Positions 26,201 through 39,262 of a DNA stretch of 64,000 nucleotides are shown here, one piece after another. Position 1 is the first letter of the stretch. The number at the start of each line of letters is the position of its first letter. The position numbers were made by a program, and so were the translations under genes. This stretch comes from Dipetalonema caudispina (lineage: Eukaryota; Nematoda; Chromadorea; Rhabditida; Onchocercidae). The notes beneath the pieces were generated by a model that was not told where the DNA came from, searched no databases, and saw only the letters and a program-made list of their open reading frames with translations. The DNA lies in contig JABVXV010000228.1 of the NCBI GenBank assembly GCA_013365325.1, positions 1-64,000 on the forward strand. Direction: 5' to 3'.

Positions 26201-29200
26201 AAATGACAAAAAAAAAAAAAAAAAAAAAAAAAAATGAAGATGAATTTTTTATTTTGTATCAAAATTTATCATAATCAATTTTTCATAAATTGCTCCATTT
26301 TTTTTTTTTTTTTTTGTTTTTTTGTTCTAAAAATGAAAAAATATTTAAACTGCAAAAAAATTATTAAAAATTTATGAAAGCTTGAAATATATTTTGTTTT
26401 CTTTATTACTATAGCACACTTAAAATTTCGTCTCATTTTGTCAATTTTCTCTCCGAATATTTTTAAAGACAAAAAAAAATGAAAAGAAACAATTTAAAAT
26501 TTATTAGAAATTTATATACGATATATAATTGATCATTTACTACAAAAACTTTTCGTTTAACAGTTTATTGGAATTATTTCTCAATGCAGCATATTTCTAT
26601 AATACATTAAAGTTAGTTATGGTATGGAAGAAATTAATTGATGGAATTTTTTCGATTATGCCATTTTTCCTAATTTTAATATTACCATATCGTATCATTA
26701 AAATGCTATTTTTATGAATTATACTGAAAATTTGTTTAAAAATAGCTTAACACATTAACAAAAGTTCTCATATTCTTATTTCGTAACTTAATACTTATAA
26801 TTATTATTTTAATACCAAGATTCAAATTCAAATATTGTCAAAATGATGAAAATGCTAATTAATCATAAATATCAGAAACTTTTAGAAAATTATCAAAAAA
26901 TAACAATCGGTTCGATTTTTTTCCTTTTTTTTTCTTTCAAATATAAAAAATATCATCATTGTAAAATACTTTGGTGAAAAAATTTTTTTGTCAAATTTTA
27001 CTCTTATTTGAAATTGTACATACTATTCAAATTCGAAGCATTTAATCCGATAATTTTACATCGAATGATGTTTTCTTTGACGGAAAAAATAAATCGATCA
27101 ATCATTATATTTGACATAAAATGAAAAAAGAAAAAAAAAAAAAAATTAAAGAAAATGGAAATTGGTGAAACATTTTTATTACATATGAAGTTATATCTTT
27201 CTACTTATATCATTCCTAATAAGTTAACAAATTTTTTTTTTTTCGTTTTTATCAATTCAATATGAGAAATAAAATGTGGAATCATTGTTATGTAAAATTC
27301 CATATTACAAGAAGATAAAGAGAATTTGATAAGGATGATAAAGCTAAATATATATGGCATAATCTTTCCCAAGAAAATACTAATCTGTTCGTTGAATATT
27401 TACCTCTCAAACTTATATAAATCCCTAAAATCTTGTCGCAATTGTATGCTATTTGTCATCGATGAATGACAAATCGATGATATGGCGCAATCTGTTGTCA
27501 TCTGCTTTACTATCCCGCTTCAATCTTTTACTCAGGTAAGACAGTACTACAAATATTCTCAGCATTTCTCTGTCGCTTAATTTGATATGTATTATGCAAA
27601 AAATTGAATGATGTAATATTAATTGCATTACAATACAGATACTATAATTAATCATCAGAAATTTATTAGCATGAGGACATTTTATTCCACCTTCATTAAA
27701 AATGCTTATAAAAAAAAAAAGAAAAAAAAAGATGAAATTCATTCAACTTATTTGAACTATTAATAATTATTTTACTATTAATTAATAAAATTACTATTTT
27801 TTTCATTTATTTATACATTTATAATTTATTAATAAATTTAAATTATTACCGAATAAATTATTAGTTATTAATAAATTTGTTCTTACTTATCACCAAATAT
27901 TCATTTCCTATTTCTTATGTTTGTTTATATTTCTAAACAATGATCTGATGAAATACATTTATAATTAATCATATATTGATAATTGCAAAAAGATTCACAA
28001 AATATCCGTATCTAATTATTTGACTAATTAAGCTTAGATTATTTATTAACACTAAATACATCAATAAGTATATTTCCCTCGAATCGAATCACGATAATTT
28101 TGATGAAAAATAAGAAGATGAATAAAATTTAGGAAAGGAAAGAACGGAAAATTCGTAATTTTAAAGTAATTAATTTCGGATGATTTAGTGTTTCAGTAAA
28201 ACTATAATTATAAATGAATGTTTTTTTGTCCTACTAACCATCTCGTTACACTTCATTAGTTGCATATTCTACCGGCACCTAAAGAACTTTTCCAACATTC
28301 ATCGTGGAAGATTACGGATAATCTTCACACAGGTCGTAATTAACGTATTAGTTAACATTTTCTATGCATCGTGTCCATTCCAATTTCCTCTCGGATAGCT
28401 CTTAAACATCCATCTAAATTGTACCTTTTACCTTTTCATCACCTTTGAATCCCATAATCATTGATCAGAATAAGAAGTCTAATCTGAGGTTACTCTTGTC
28501 ACGGTCTAAAAATGAAAAAAAAAAAAGAAAAAAAATTCTGATAACATTTAACAGATTTCATATTTTTGAATCTGCAAAAAAAAGGTGCAATAATTAATAT
28601 CAATACATCATGAAATTATTTTAACAATAAAAAAAGTGTCGAAAATGGTAGCTTTCCGGAATTTAATTTGTTGTATTAATAGAAATTGAAAATTTTCTTT
28701 TAAAAAAAGCAAACAAATTAATAGCAATAAACTAATAGAAATAATCGATTAATTAATAATATTACCGGAAATGTTACTTTACTGGAATTTTTGACCAAAT
28801 AAAATAAGACGTCATCTGTTACCAATTATCAATTAATGCTAATGGAAGGTGAAAAAAAAAAAAAAACTGGAAGAAAATCGGTTAAACAAACAGAAATTAC
28901 ACAATACTAAGTTGTATTAGAGTTAAAATTTTTGGTCCAGATGGTCATCAGATTAATCTTTTGATCAATATAGAAGAAAAAAAAAAAAGTAAGTAAAAAT
29001 TCTTAATTCATAAATTTATGCAATTATTTCTGCTTATTAAATCAATAAATTATTGTAATTTTTATCAAAACTATTTATGCCTATTCATTCTTTTAAACTT
29101 AAATTACTACCTATCATTTTTTTTTTTTTTTGAAATATTTCTTATTAAGCAATTTTTGTAGTTTATTGATATTTTCTTACTCTTTTTTTTTTTTTTTTTT

Positions 29201-31449
29201 CTGTTTTATGTTTTGTTTTTTTGAGAATGTTTTTGAATGTAATTATATGCTTTTTTTTTTTTTTTTTTAAATTAATGAATGACAAATAATTGATTTGTTT
29301 ACAAATAATTATTGTTTATGAAAAGTTATGTGCAATAAAATGTGCTTAATGAAGTATATTAGTACTTTACACCGTAGTAGGCTTTTCATATCCTTGGCTA
29401 GTAGCAAAAGTAGCAGTAAGGAGTAGAAAAGAACGAAAAAGCTTGGAGGCCTATTAATGGAAAAGGGAAAGATTGACTTAATGGCCCTATAAGCTGGTCT
29501 GGCCATATGCAATTTCACACGGTAGTCATCATCCTTAGACTTCTCTCATTCGAGCCAATAATGTTATGTAAAAGATGATGAGCTAATTTAAGATCATCAA
29601 TCAAGCAAGCTTACTGCTTTGTTGACTAAAATATATTATTATTACAATTACTATTACTATTATTATTATTATTATTATTATTGACAGAGATTATTACTAA
29701 TTGATTATCTATTATTATAATTATCATCCATTATTTGTTTTAACTTTTATACATTTAATTCATTTAATGTTATAACTTTTTTTTTTTCTATACCCTACTT
29801 TTAGGTTATTTTGTACCAAATTTACAACTAATTACTTACATCAAATGTGTAATAATTGATTGTAAATTTGAAATTATGCAAATAATCCTAACTATGCAAG
29901 TATTTTTTAGTTAGTGGAATAGTTGGTAGGTTATATTTTCGTAAAATTTTTACCAAATCGTACTTTCAGATCATAAGGAGAAATGATAATTTATTATAAA
30001 TTTTACGCTTGCTTACATGTCATAAAAACTTTTTAGGTTTTTAATAAAAAAAAAAAAAAAAAAAAAAAAAGAAGCTTTTCCTAGATTTAAAATGCGTTAG
30101 TTTTTTTATGGAAATTTCAAAAAAAAAAAAAAATTTATTACATAAATTCTAATTGAAAAAATTTTGAAATAAGTAATATTAGTATAAAAGTAATGGGAGA
30201 AAATTTAAAACTAAATGAATAAATAAAGGGGAAGAGAAGGAAAGCGAGAGAGAGAGAGAGAGGAAGAGAGAAGAAAGGTTTTTGGATAGGAAAGAATGAG
30301 ATGGGAAGAAGAGAAAGAGAAGGTTGTATACGTCGGATATGTTCCATTGAAATTATGATGTTACGATAGAATGTTGAATTAAAAGAATATTATATCAGTT
30401 AAAAATTGAATAAGGAATTTCAATTTAAAAATTAAATTGAACCAACGAAAAATTTCACCTTTTGTAGGCACAAATTTTTTACAATTAATGAAATTTAATT
30501 ACTTTCCTTCTTAAAATCTAAATTCAAAAAAAGAAAAACTGCAATAATGCATCAAACAAATAGTATTAAATCATTTATTCTATCCACTCATTCATACATT
30601 TTGATGCTAATAGTAAAAAAAAAAAAAAAAAAAACTTAATCCTAACTTAAACTAAGGCTAGAATTTAAAATTAGCACCCGACATAGTTTTTCAAGATCAA
30701 TAAAATCAATCAAAGTTAAAATGATCTAAATTTAGCAGTAAACTGAATTTGCAATTTACATTATGGAATATAGGCCACACACCACACCCTTTCTTCCACA
30801 ATGGTAAAACAAACAAAGGGCAAATATATTTAATTTGCATACAAATAAATTCGATGTGATAATGAATTACCACACATCTATTGGGCTTCTTATTTTTTTT
30901 TTTTTTTCGCCTCTTTTAAGCATTTTAAAATCTTTTGATAAAAATTGGATGGCATAAGAATGGTTTTTTTTTTTTTTTTTTTTGTTTTGTTTTGCCAAGA
31001 AATGATATTTGGCTAAAAAGTTGATTTCTATCCAATTTTCGCAGTATTAAATAACATTTTTCGTTTTCTCTCATATTTCGAATTCAGTTCATTTTAGAAT
31101 TAATTAATCAAAAATCATAATTATAATACAGTATCTGGAGAGAATTTATTTATTTTTCTATACAATCTATAATAAATACAATTATTGTATTTATTAGTAT
31201 TATCATCTAATAATTGATAAATAGGCTAACTTTAAATTTTAGCATAAATATAATCATATATTCATTAAGAGATTTTTATCTTTTTCAATGCTTCCAATAG
31301 TTCCAGATCAATGCAAAATGTAGTGTTGATCGAAAGCATTGATCCGTAAAAATATATATATCCCAAAGTTCATAAAGTCATTTTATCATCCTTCTCTCCT
31401 TTTTCCTCCTCTTTTTCCGCCTTCCACACTAATCATCATCATCATTATC
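23232..31449. other. Gene-poor AT-rich region
   Basis: No supportable gene. It contains a CT/GA array at about 23842-23872, many poly-A and poly-T runs and a short (ATT)n near 29656-29680. Two less AT-rich islands at about 28240-28440 and 29330-29560 carry no long ORF and could be regulatory. Confidence 0.5.
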
Positions 31450-31469
31450 ATTACCTCTCCATTCAGTGC

Positions 31470-31551
31470 TGTAGTAGTAGTATAGTAATATAAGTTGTAG
31501 TAGTGGTGGTAGTAGTAGTAGTAGTAGTGATAGTAGTAATGATAGTAGTTC
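31470..31551. repeat. (GTA/TAG)n imperfect microsatellite
   Basis: An imperfect GTA/GTG trinucleotide array. It reads as poly-Val or poly-Leu in six-frame translation, which is an artefact. Confidence 0.85.
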
Positions 31552-32009
31552 AGTATACAAACGTATACGATCGGGTATTAACCTACAAATCGTACCTATC
31601 AACAAAACCAAATATCTGTACCCTTTTGTGTACCAATCTTTATTTGTACTTGCTTCTGTATTGGAAAAGCAACAAGAATTTGGAAAGAATTTTTTCTGAT
31701 ACTTGTAAGCTCTTTTTCACGTTACAAATTGAAATATTTAAATGAAAATGAAATCAATCAATAATATCATTCTTCAACAATACATTTTAACAAGTTGTTA
31801 ACAAGCTAATTTCATGTGATATATTAATGCATGTATCCATATTAAATTATTGCAATTAAAATTTTTTTTGCTAAATTGTAAATTATTACTTGAAATTAAT
31901 TATATCATAGCTGTTATGTTTTCTTTATCCTACATTACCTTTGCACAGTATTAAACTTCATTCAAACTATCATGTCATCATTTTCGTCTTTTTCACATAT
32001 AAAGATTGT

Positions 32010-32125
32010 AATAATAATAATAAAAACAAAAATAATAATAATAATAAGGAATAATAATAATATTTAATAATAGTAATAATAATAACAATAATGATAATAA
32101 CAATAATAATAATAATAATAATAAC

Positions 32126-32208
<83 letters not shown>

Positions 32209-32234
32209 TAATAATAATAATAATAATAAAAATG

Positions 32235-32274
<40 letters not shown>

Positions 32275-32299
32275 TAATAATAATAATAATAATAATAAT
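32010..32299. repeat. (TAA)n imperfect microsatellite, about 290 bp
   Basis: A long ATA/TAA array with interruptions (AAC, GAT, AAG). It gives spurious poly-Ile and poly-Leu frames on the two strands and is not coding. Confidence 0.95.
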
Positions 32300-33019
32300 G
32301 AGAGCACTAGTGAAGTTTCCGATAAAATCAAAAACTTGAAAAAATTTTTAATTTTTGACAAATTATTACTCTCTCCCCTCTTTATGATTGTGTGTTTATT
32401 ATGGCAAATTTTGTTATGACAAATTTCGACGCACAATTATCAAAATGAAAAGTAGGCATGGGACAAAACAAAATTTCTACGATAATTTCTGAACATTTTC
32501 AATTCCAACATACATGTTATATTCACTACAAATACAATTAAACATTCCTTCCTAAAATTCAGTTTTTTTTTTTGATTTCGGAAAAAAAACTTTTTCTAAA
32601 GCAACTATGGGAATAAATAATGTTGCCTTTAGGATTGATTTTTTTTTTTTATGAAATATGCCGAATGAAAATTGCGTTAAATTTTACCGTAATAAAATTT
32701 CCTTCACTTTTTTGCTATAATTTTCTTTTTTTTTTTGTCTAACAAAATATTCAAGAAATTTAAATGTTAGAACGATTATATATTAAATGCAGACGAAGCA
32801 TTTTGTTATTTAATGTTTTCAAATTAATCCATTTCAATTTTTAAATTTTAAAAATTAAATTTAGCTCTTTCAAAGTAATTAATTAAAATAAAGTATATTG
32901 TAAAGCATATCTAACATATCGGTTCAACTTCGTTGTTTAAAAAGTTATCGGATGAAGTGTATTGCATAGTTTTGCCATTTAAAAGTACCAAACAAAGTAT
33001 ATTAAATGCACAATGTTTA

Positions 33020-33071
33020 CATGTATGTATGTGTGTGTATGTATGTGTGTGTATGTGTGTGTGTGTGTGTG
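33020..33071. repeat. (TG)n/(TATG)n microsatellite
   Basis: A run of alternating TGTG and TATG units in non-coding DNA. Confidence 0.9.
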
Positions 33072-33482
33072 TTAAGCTGATCCATTCTGAAGTACCATGC
33101 CGAATATTAATTAAAATGCATTCTGAAATCGACAAAATCTGATCAAAAAAAGCCAACTATTTCTTTTGATTCAAAAAAAATTTCATGCTAATTTAAAAAA
33201 AAAAACCACCGACAATCATATATTTTTTGAGAATTTGAAAAAAAAGAATTTTCAAAACTTTTTTCTTTTTTTCCTTTCATTTTTTTTTTCATCATCATCT
33301 GTAAATCAATCTGTTGTCGATTAATTTTTGATTCATTAGTAAGTAAGTAAATAAGTTCTTGATGCTATTGTTCATATCACTACATCATCATCATCGTCAT
33401 TTTTACATAATAATAGGATGAAATTGATGATGATTTGTTTGGCGGATGTGATAGAATTGGAATAAAATAAATGATTTAGTTA

Positions 33483-33485
<3 letters not shown>

Positions 33486-33544
<59 letters not shown>
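33486..33544. repeat. (GA)n microsatellite
   Basis: A nearly perfect GA dinucleotide array of about 59 bp. Confidence 0.95.
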
Positions 33545-33545
<1 letters not shown>

Positions 33546-33905
33546 GTGGGATGGTAAAAATGAATGTTTTATTGTCTATTTTCTTTCTTCTTTCTATTAT
33601 TTCATCGTCATTCATTCATTCATTCATTCATTCATTCCTCTTCCCATTTATTCAATTCAATTTTATATCATTGTACATTGAAAAATTCATATCATTAAAT
33701 TTTTGAAGGTTTTTGGAAGTTAGAAGGGTGGTAATAATGTCAAAAAGATGCATAGATAAATATAGAAGAGAGTATGAGGGAAAGGCAACTACTACGGTAG
33801 TTAAGATTACACATTGAACAACAAATTTTGTTATCATTCCAATGTCACTACCTCATTTATATTTATTTCAACGCAATGAAAACCAGCTTCTGTATTGCAA
33901 TTTTA

Positions 33906-33928
33906 ACACACACACATACACACACACA

Positions 33929-33963
<35 letters not shown>
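33906..33963. repeat. (CA)n microsatellite
   Basis: A CA dinucleotide array with a few TA interruptions. Confidence 0.95.
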
Positions 33964-33966
<3 letters not shown>

Positions 33967-36900
33967 TATGCATATACGGAAGGATGTATGCCGTGTATAA
34001 ACGTACGTGTTACTATTTGATCAGCAATATATCACGACGAATAGTGGTTACTTGCTGTTACAATGAGTGCTAATAACATTTCATTATATCGATAGTAATT
34101 TGAAAAATAATAATTGCTTGAAATTATTATTACTTTTTTTTATTCCTTAGATTATCGTTTAATAATGATAGTATAATTAATGCTATTACAATAAGAAAAT
34201 AGTTTGTTACCGGTTTACTACTACAATAGAACAATATTGCGGATGTGTTATCACATATCTTTGTTGCTGCTGTTGCTACTACATTAAGAAAATAGTCTAC
34301 TATCTAATATGTTACTGTCATATTTGAAATAGTGGATTAATAACGATAGGAAGCGAATTTTTCCTACAATAAAAAAAATTCAAATATATTTACCTAGAAT
34401 GAAATTATGGTTATTGATACTGATAATGTATATACAGTTATGTGATAGTCGTAGTACAAGTAAAGAATTGGAACAATGCGTATCATAGAACAATTTGAAG
34501 CAACTTTTAGACTTAACAATCACTAAGGATATTTGAAAAATATTATTTCTACAAATACTTTTTCATATTTCAAAGTAGATAATTTTCTTATATTATATTA
34601 TAAATTTATTACAAATAATTAGGAAAAATCAATTGTTCAATCTTATTCGTTTTCACCCTTATATTCTTGTCATTTCATACGGTACAAAATTACTGTACTG
34701 ATCAATCTACCGTAATCTCCCCTTATACTAGGGTAGTTCTGAATTAACTTTTGAAGGAAAAATGTATACTTGACAATTGTTTGTTGGGCACTGTATTATC
34801 ACTATTTCACAAATTTATTATAACTATTATTTTGCAAACTTATCACAACTATTATAAAGCAAGCTAAAAAAAAAAACAGATAATTCGAGCATTATTTGAA
34901 TGTCTATTATTCAAATTTTAAAAATTTGAATTAATTAAAGGAAAACATCCAATGATTAATAATAATCTATAGTTGACAAAATGTCTCGAGAAAAAAAAAA
35001 AAGAGGAAAAAAGGAAGGAAAAATGAAATTGTTAGTGTAATAATGATGAAAATATCCTTCGAAATATACTTATATATATATTTATATATATATATATAAT
35101 GAATACAGTTGACAGATGGATAGTAATGTGTATATTTGTATGCTATCCATTTGATACATTCACTTTTCCTTAAGTTTACTTTTCATGCACTATGTATAGA
35201 CGATAGATTTGCTTCCTTTTCCTTTTGCAAAATCAATATACGCCACAACTAAAGCTCATATGCAAATAAAACTCTATAAATAAAATTAAGATATAGGTAG
35301 CTACATTTGGGAAAAATATCGAGTATAATATTAAATTTTCAATAATTTCTTAAACTATAACTTAATTGATTGAACATTTATCGATTATAACTAATAAATG
35401 ATACTTTCCCATGCAAATAAAACGTTGCAAGAAAAATCAAGATATAATAACTGTATTCAAGAAAAAGTTTCCATAATTTCTTAAATCATCGACCGATCGA
35501 TTATTTACCGATTAGCTAATGAATGATACTTTGATTTGTTTTAAAATAAAAATAATTATATAATTAAGGAGGAGAGAGAGAGAAAAAAAAAAGGTGAAAT
35601 AAAATGATTGTTAAGGAAAAAAATTAGTGATAACAGATGAAAGATTGAAAACTGTAAGAATCCTTATATGATCCAAATGTATGAATATCTGAGATGAATA
35701 GAAAATATAAAACTATCCGAGAGAAGATACCTTTGGAAGACTGAATAGAAAAGCGGGTGGGACATGTAACAATTTTCCAGTGATACTATTTTGGGGTAAA
35801 ATAATTCACGTTAAGTCTCTTAACGAACGGATCAGCCGGCTGGGCTCTGACAACGATCTTGATTAGCCTTTGCTAAGCTGCTTTCAGCACCCTTTTTCAT
35901 CTTCTCTTTGTAAGCCCTTTCTTTTCATCTTCTTCTTATTTTACCTCTTACATTTCCCCAATTTATCCCATCTCTTCCTCCCCCTAAACTTTGACTTAAT
36001 TTTAGTAAATAAATTAATTAATTAATAGGGAAATAATAGTTGTTAATTGATAGTAAAGTATGTCACTTATCAGCCTTATCACTTAAATGTTAATTTATTC
36101 ATTTCAATAGGTTATATATGATTAGTTAATTAAAGAATATCGATACAACGGATATTTTGATCACATCCTCAGAAATAATATCATTTATCAGTAATTGCAG
36201 CAAACAATCTATTACTACTGTATATTTATATTGTTGTTAATTTTTATCTGTAAGTCTTTTTTTTTTTTTTGCTTTTGAAAATCCGTGAAAAATGAATTGA
36301 ACGTGAATGAAACATATATTGAACACGCGTAAAGCATAAGTGAATTTACACCCATCGTTAAAACAAAATGAATATTAGTAGTTTATTCTAATTATTCACT
36401 AATGAAAAATTTTTCAAGAACTATCTTTTACAAATATGTCTGAGAACTTTTATTTTGCAAAACATGATAATTGCAAATTTTGCAAAATTGTAGTAACTGG
36501 AATTATTTTTTTAATCAAAATATTGCTCACCTTTATTTAATTTCTAAATTTAATCTGCCCTATTTTATTTGAATTACCCACTATTTTTTTGATGTGAAAA
36601 CGAACAACTTCCCTTAATTATTAATTTCGTTCCTTAACAGTTTCAATTATCAAAACGAGACCACTAAATTGAATTAATTAAGAAAATAATAAGTTTAGCT
36701 TAATCGAAACAAATAAGATTAAGATTTATCGAATTATTAATTTAAACAAGCGAGTCAAGTCAACAATTTTACAATGACAATTTTAAAATCACCTTTTAAC
36801 TTTTGATATGTAATTATAATTTGTATATTTCAAATTATTCTATTATGTTTACAATTTTGTTATAATTTGGTTTTAAGTCAACTAATAAATTTTGCAAGTT

Positions 36901-37880
36901 TGTCTTGCATCAAAATATCAAGCCAATCCATATTAACTTATGCAAATTAGCCTGGATAGGTTAATTTAGTTCACTTACCGCAATATAATCATTTGCAAAA
37001 AACGATATTCTATAGCAGAAGGCATTTTTGAAAATGCATGAATTTTTGCATTTCCAAACTATTATTATTCATTTGTTATTTTGATTAAAGTGTAGTCATT
37101 AAGTTGCAAAATTAATTTAATTAATAAATTAGTTAGAATTTCAAAATTCTTCATTATAAATGTAGCGAAAAAATTTTACTTCTAAGATTTTTACTTCAAT
37201 TCAGCAATTGCTATACATTTGTATAAACAAATTTTTTTGCTGTTAATCTATTAATTTTTTTTTTCTAAATTAATTAAAGTTAAATTATTTGATTCTAAAT
37301 TTTTTATTTTGAATATCAGCTATTTTTTTGTTGATGCCATCTACTTAGTTGTAACAATTTTTCCTGAAAATTATAGATGATTTTAGGAAATTCATCACTT
37401 AACGAAATGATGTTATGTCGAATTTTTATCTATTTCAATCTATAAAAGTTGAAATTTGCCAAAAATTTCTAAATGTCTGATACTAAATATTTCGATCAAA
37501 ATACAATCAGATTATTCATCTAATTCACGGCTAACAATGATAGAAATGGATCAAAGTTTACTAATTTTTCCATTGATATGAAATTGTTAAACTTTCATCT
37601 GTTTTGTGTTTTTAGCACCATTTGTAAAAAAAAAAAAAGAGAGGAAAAGAGAGGAAGAGAAAAATTGAAAAAGGGAAATAGATAATACTGAATAGAAATA
37701 ATTATTATTGCAAATATTATTTCCGGTAAAAATCAAACGAATGCATAAATTTGCATAGTTTATCAACTCTTCTACTACACTTATCACAATCATTTGTCAT
37801 AGATATTCATGGATGGAATGTATATTTTAATATTTATTTACCGCATATCAACTTGTTAATACTAAATCCCACTTCATCCC
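33964..37880. other. Gene-poor AT-rich region
   Basis: No gene supported. It includes a TATA run at about 35070-35098. A locally GC-richer segment at about 35820-35900 (GGATCAGCCGGCTGGGC) has no reading frame of note. Confidence 0.45.
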
Positions 37881-37894
37881 CGTTTTCTCTTCCC

Positions 37895-37960
37895 CCCCCC
37901 TCCCCCCCCCGCTTTATCCTTTTTCAATTATTCATTCCCCCCTCCCCGTCCCCCCCCCCG
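37895..37960. repeat. C-rich tract with several C runs
   Basis: Two adjacent runs of 9-10 C separated by a single T, then two more C-rich blocks within 66 bp. The complementary strand therefore has at least four G runs, a G-quadruplex pattern. It is striking in a genome this AT-rich. Confidence 0.85.
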
Positions 37961-38799
37961 ATCTTTTTTCGCATTTTTCCACTTCTGTTTTGTTCCCCCA
38001 TTCATTGTTGTTGATCATCACATTTCATATTTTGTTATCATTGAAGAATAGGTATATATAGTTTGAGTATATTATTCATTAAGAAAAAGGAGGTAAATCT
38101 GTTGTCAATTCATCAACAATACATCTTACCTTTGATGTTTACCGATAAACGGTATAAGTTCATCTCTAATCATAACAACAGATATGTATATATATATATG
38201 GATCATTCTATATAAATCCTTCAGCATTGATGTTTGTTTATTTATTTCTGACAAAAAAAAAAAAAAAAGAAAAGAAAAGAAATGAACTTATCAAAGATAT
38301 TTAAAATTATTTAGTTAGAAAATTGAGAAAAATAATTGAAAATTTTATCATTTGGTAAGTTAGGATAATAATTTGAATAATTGATCATATAGTGGAAATT
38401 TTGAAGTATGAAGAAAATGCACGAAAGTAATTTTATCTCAAGACAGGAAGAAAGAGAGAGAGAGAGAGAGAGAGGGAAAGAGAAAAGAATTTCAAGAATA
38501 TACTATATTACTTGAAAATAGTCACTAAAAGTATTAAATACATTCATAAATTATCTTTTTTATAAGATATTTTTCTAAAAAAAAAAAAAAAGAAATGAAA
38601 TTTTCATTACAAAAGAAGAAAAATAAATTTCCAATTTGAAATTTTCTAAAATTTCAATTACTCCTAAATATTCCTATACTAATATTTCATTCAAAATATT
38701 TTCTCATTTATTTAACATCTTTATATGAATTGTTGATAATATTAAACGTTCATTTTATCAATTTGTTTACAGCACATACAAAGAGAGACAGACAGATAG

Positions 38800-38822
38800 A
38801 CACATACACACATACACACACA

Positions 38823-38860
<38 letters not shown>

Positions 38861-39125
38861 TATATATTTATGAACTACAGAATTCTGCATCGTAGGAATA
38901 GAATAATGACATCGAATGCATCCTATTGGTTATCGTATCATGAAGGGGGGTGGGAAGAGGAGGTGGTAAACATGATGGATCCCACTGATACATACACAGA
39001 CACACACAAACACACATACACAACATCACTCGTAATAATATTATGTATATGTATATGTGTATGTATGTAAGTATATGTATGTGTGTGTATGTGTATGTGT
39101 GTGTATGTGTGTGTATGTGGATAGG
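38800..39125. repeat. CA/TG and TATG microsatellite cluster
   Basis: A CA array at about 38800-38864 and a second CA-to-TG alternating cluster at about 38990-39118, separated by unique sequence. The apparent short reading frames are repeat-derived. Confidence 0.9.
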
Positions 39126-39207
39126 TAGAATATATATTTGTAGGTATATATGATGGTATTACAGTGAGAATTGAAATCATTTATTATTCCATAGCAATAG
39201 GATAGAT

Positions 39208-39262
39208 GAATGAATGAATGAATGAATGAATGATTGAATGATTGAATGAATGAATGAATGAT
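39208..39262. repeat. (GAAT)n microsatellite
   Basis: A tetranucleotide GAAT array with GATT variants. Confidence 0.9.

Noticed and set aside
31993..32436. 147-codon minus-strand ORF of mostly leucine and an 82-codon plus-strand isoleucine ORF
   Set aside because: Both are translations of the (TAA)n microsatellite.
35820..35900. Possible tRNA or small RNA gene in a GC-richer patch
   Set aside because: No A-box/B-box pair or cloverleaf could be drawn by eye.
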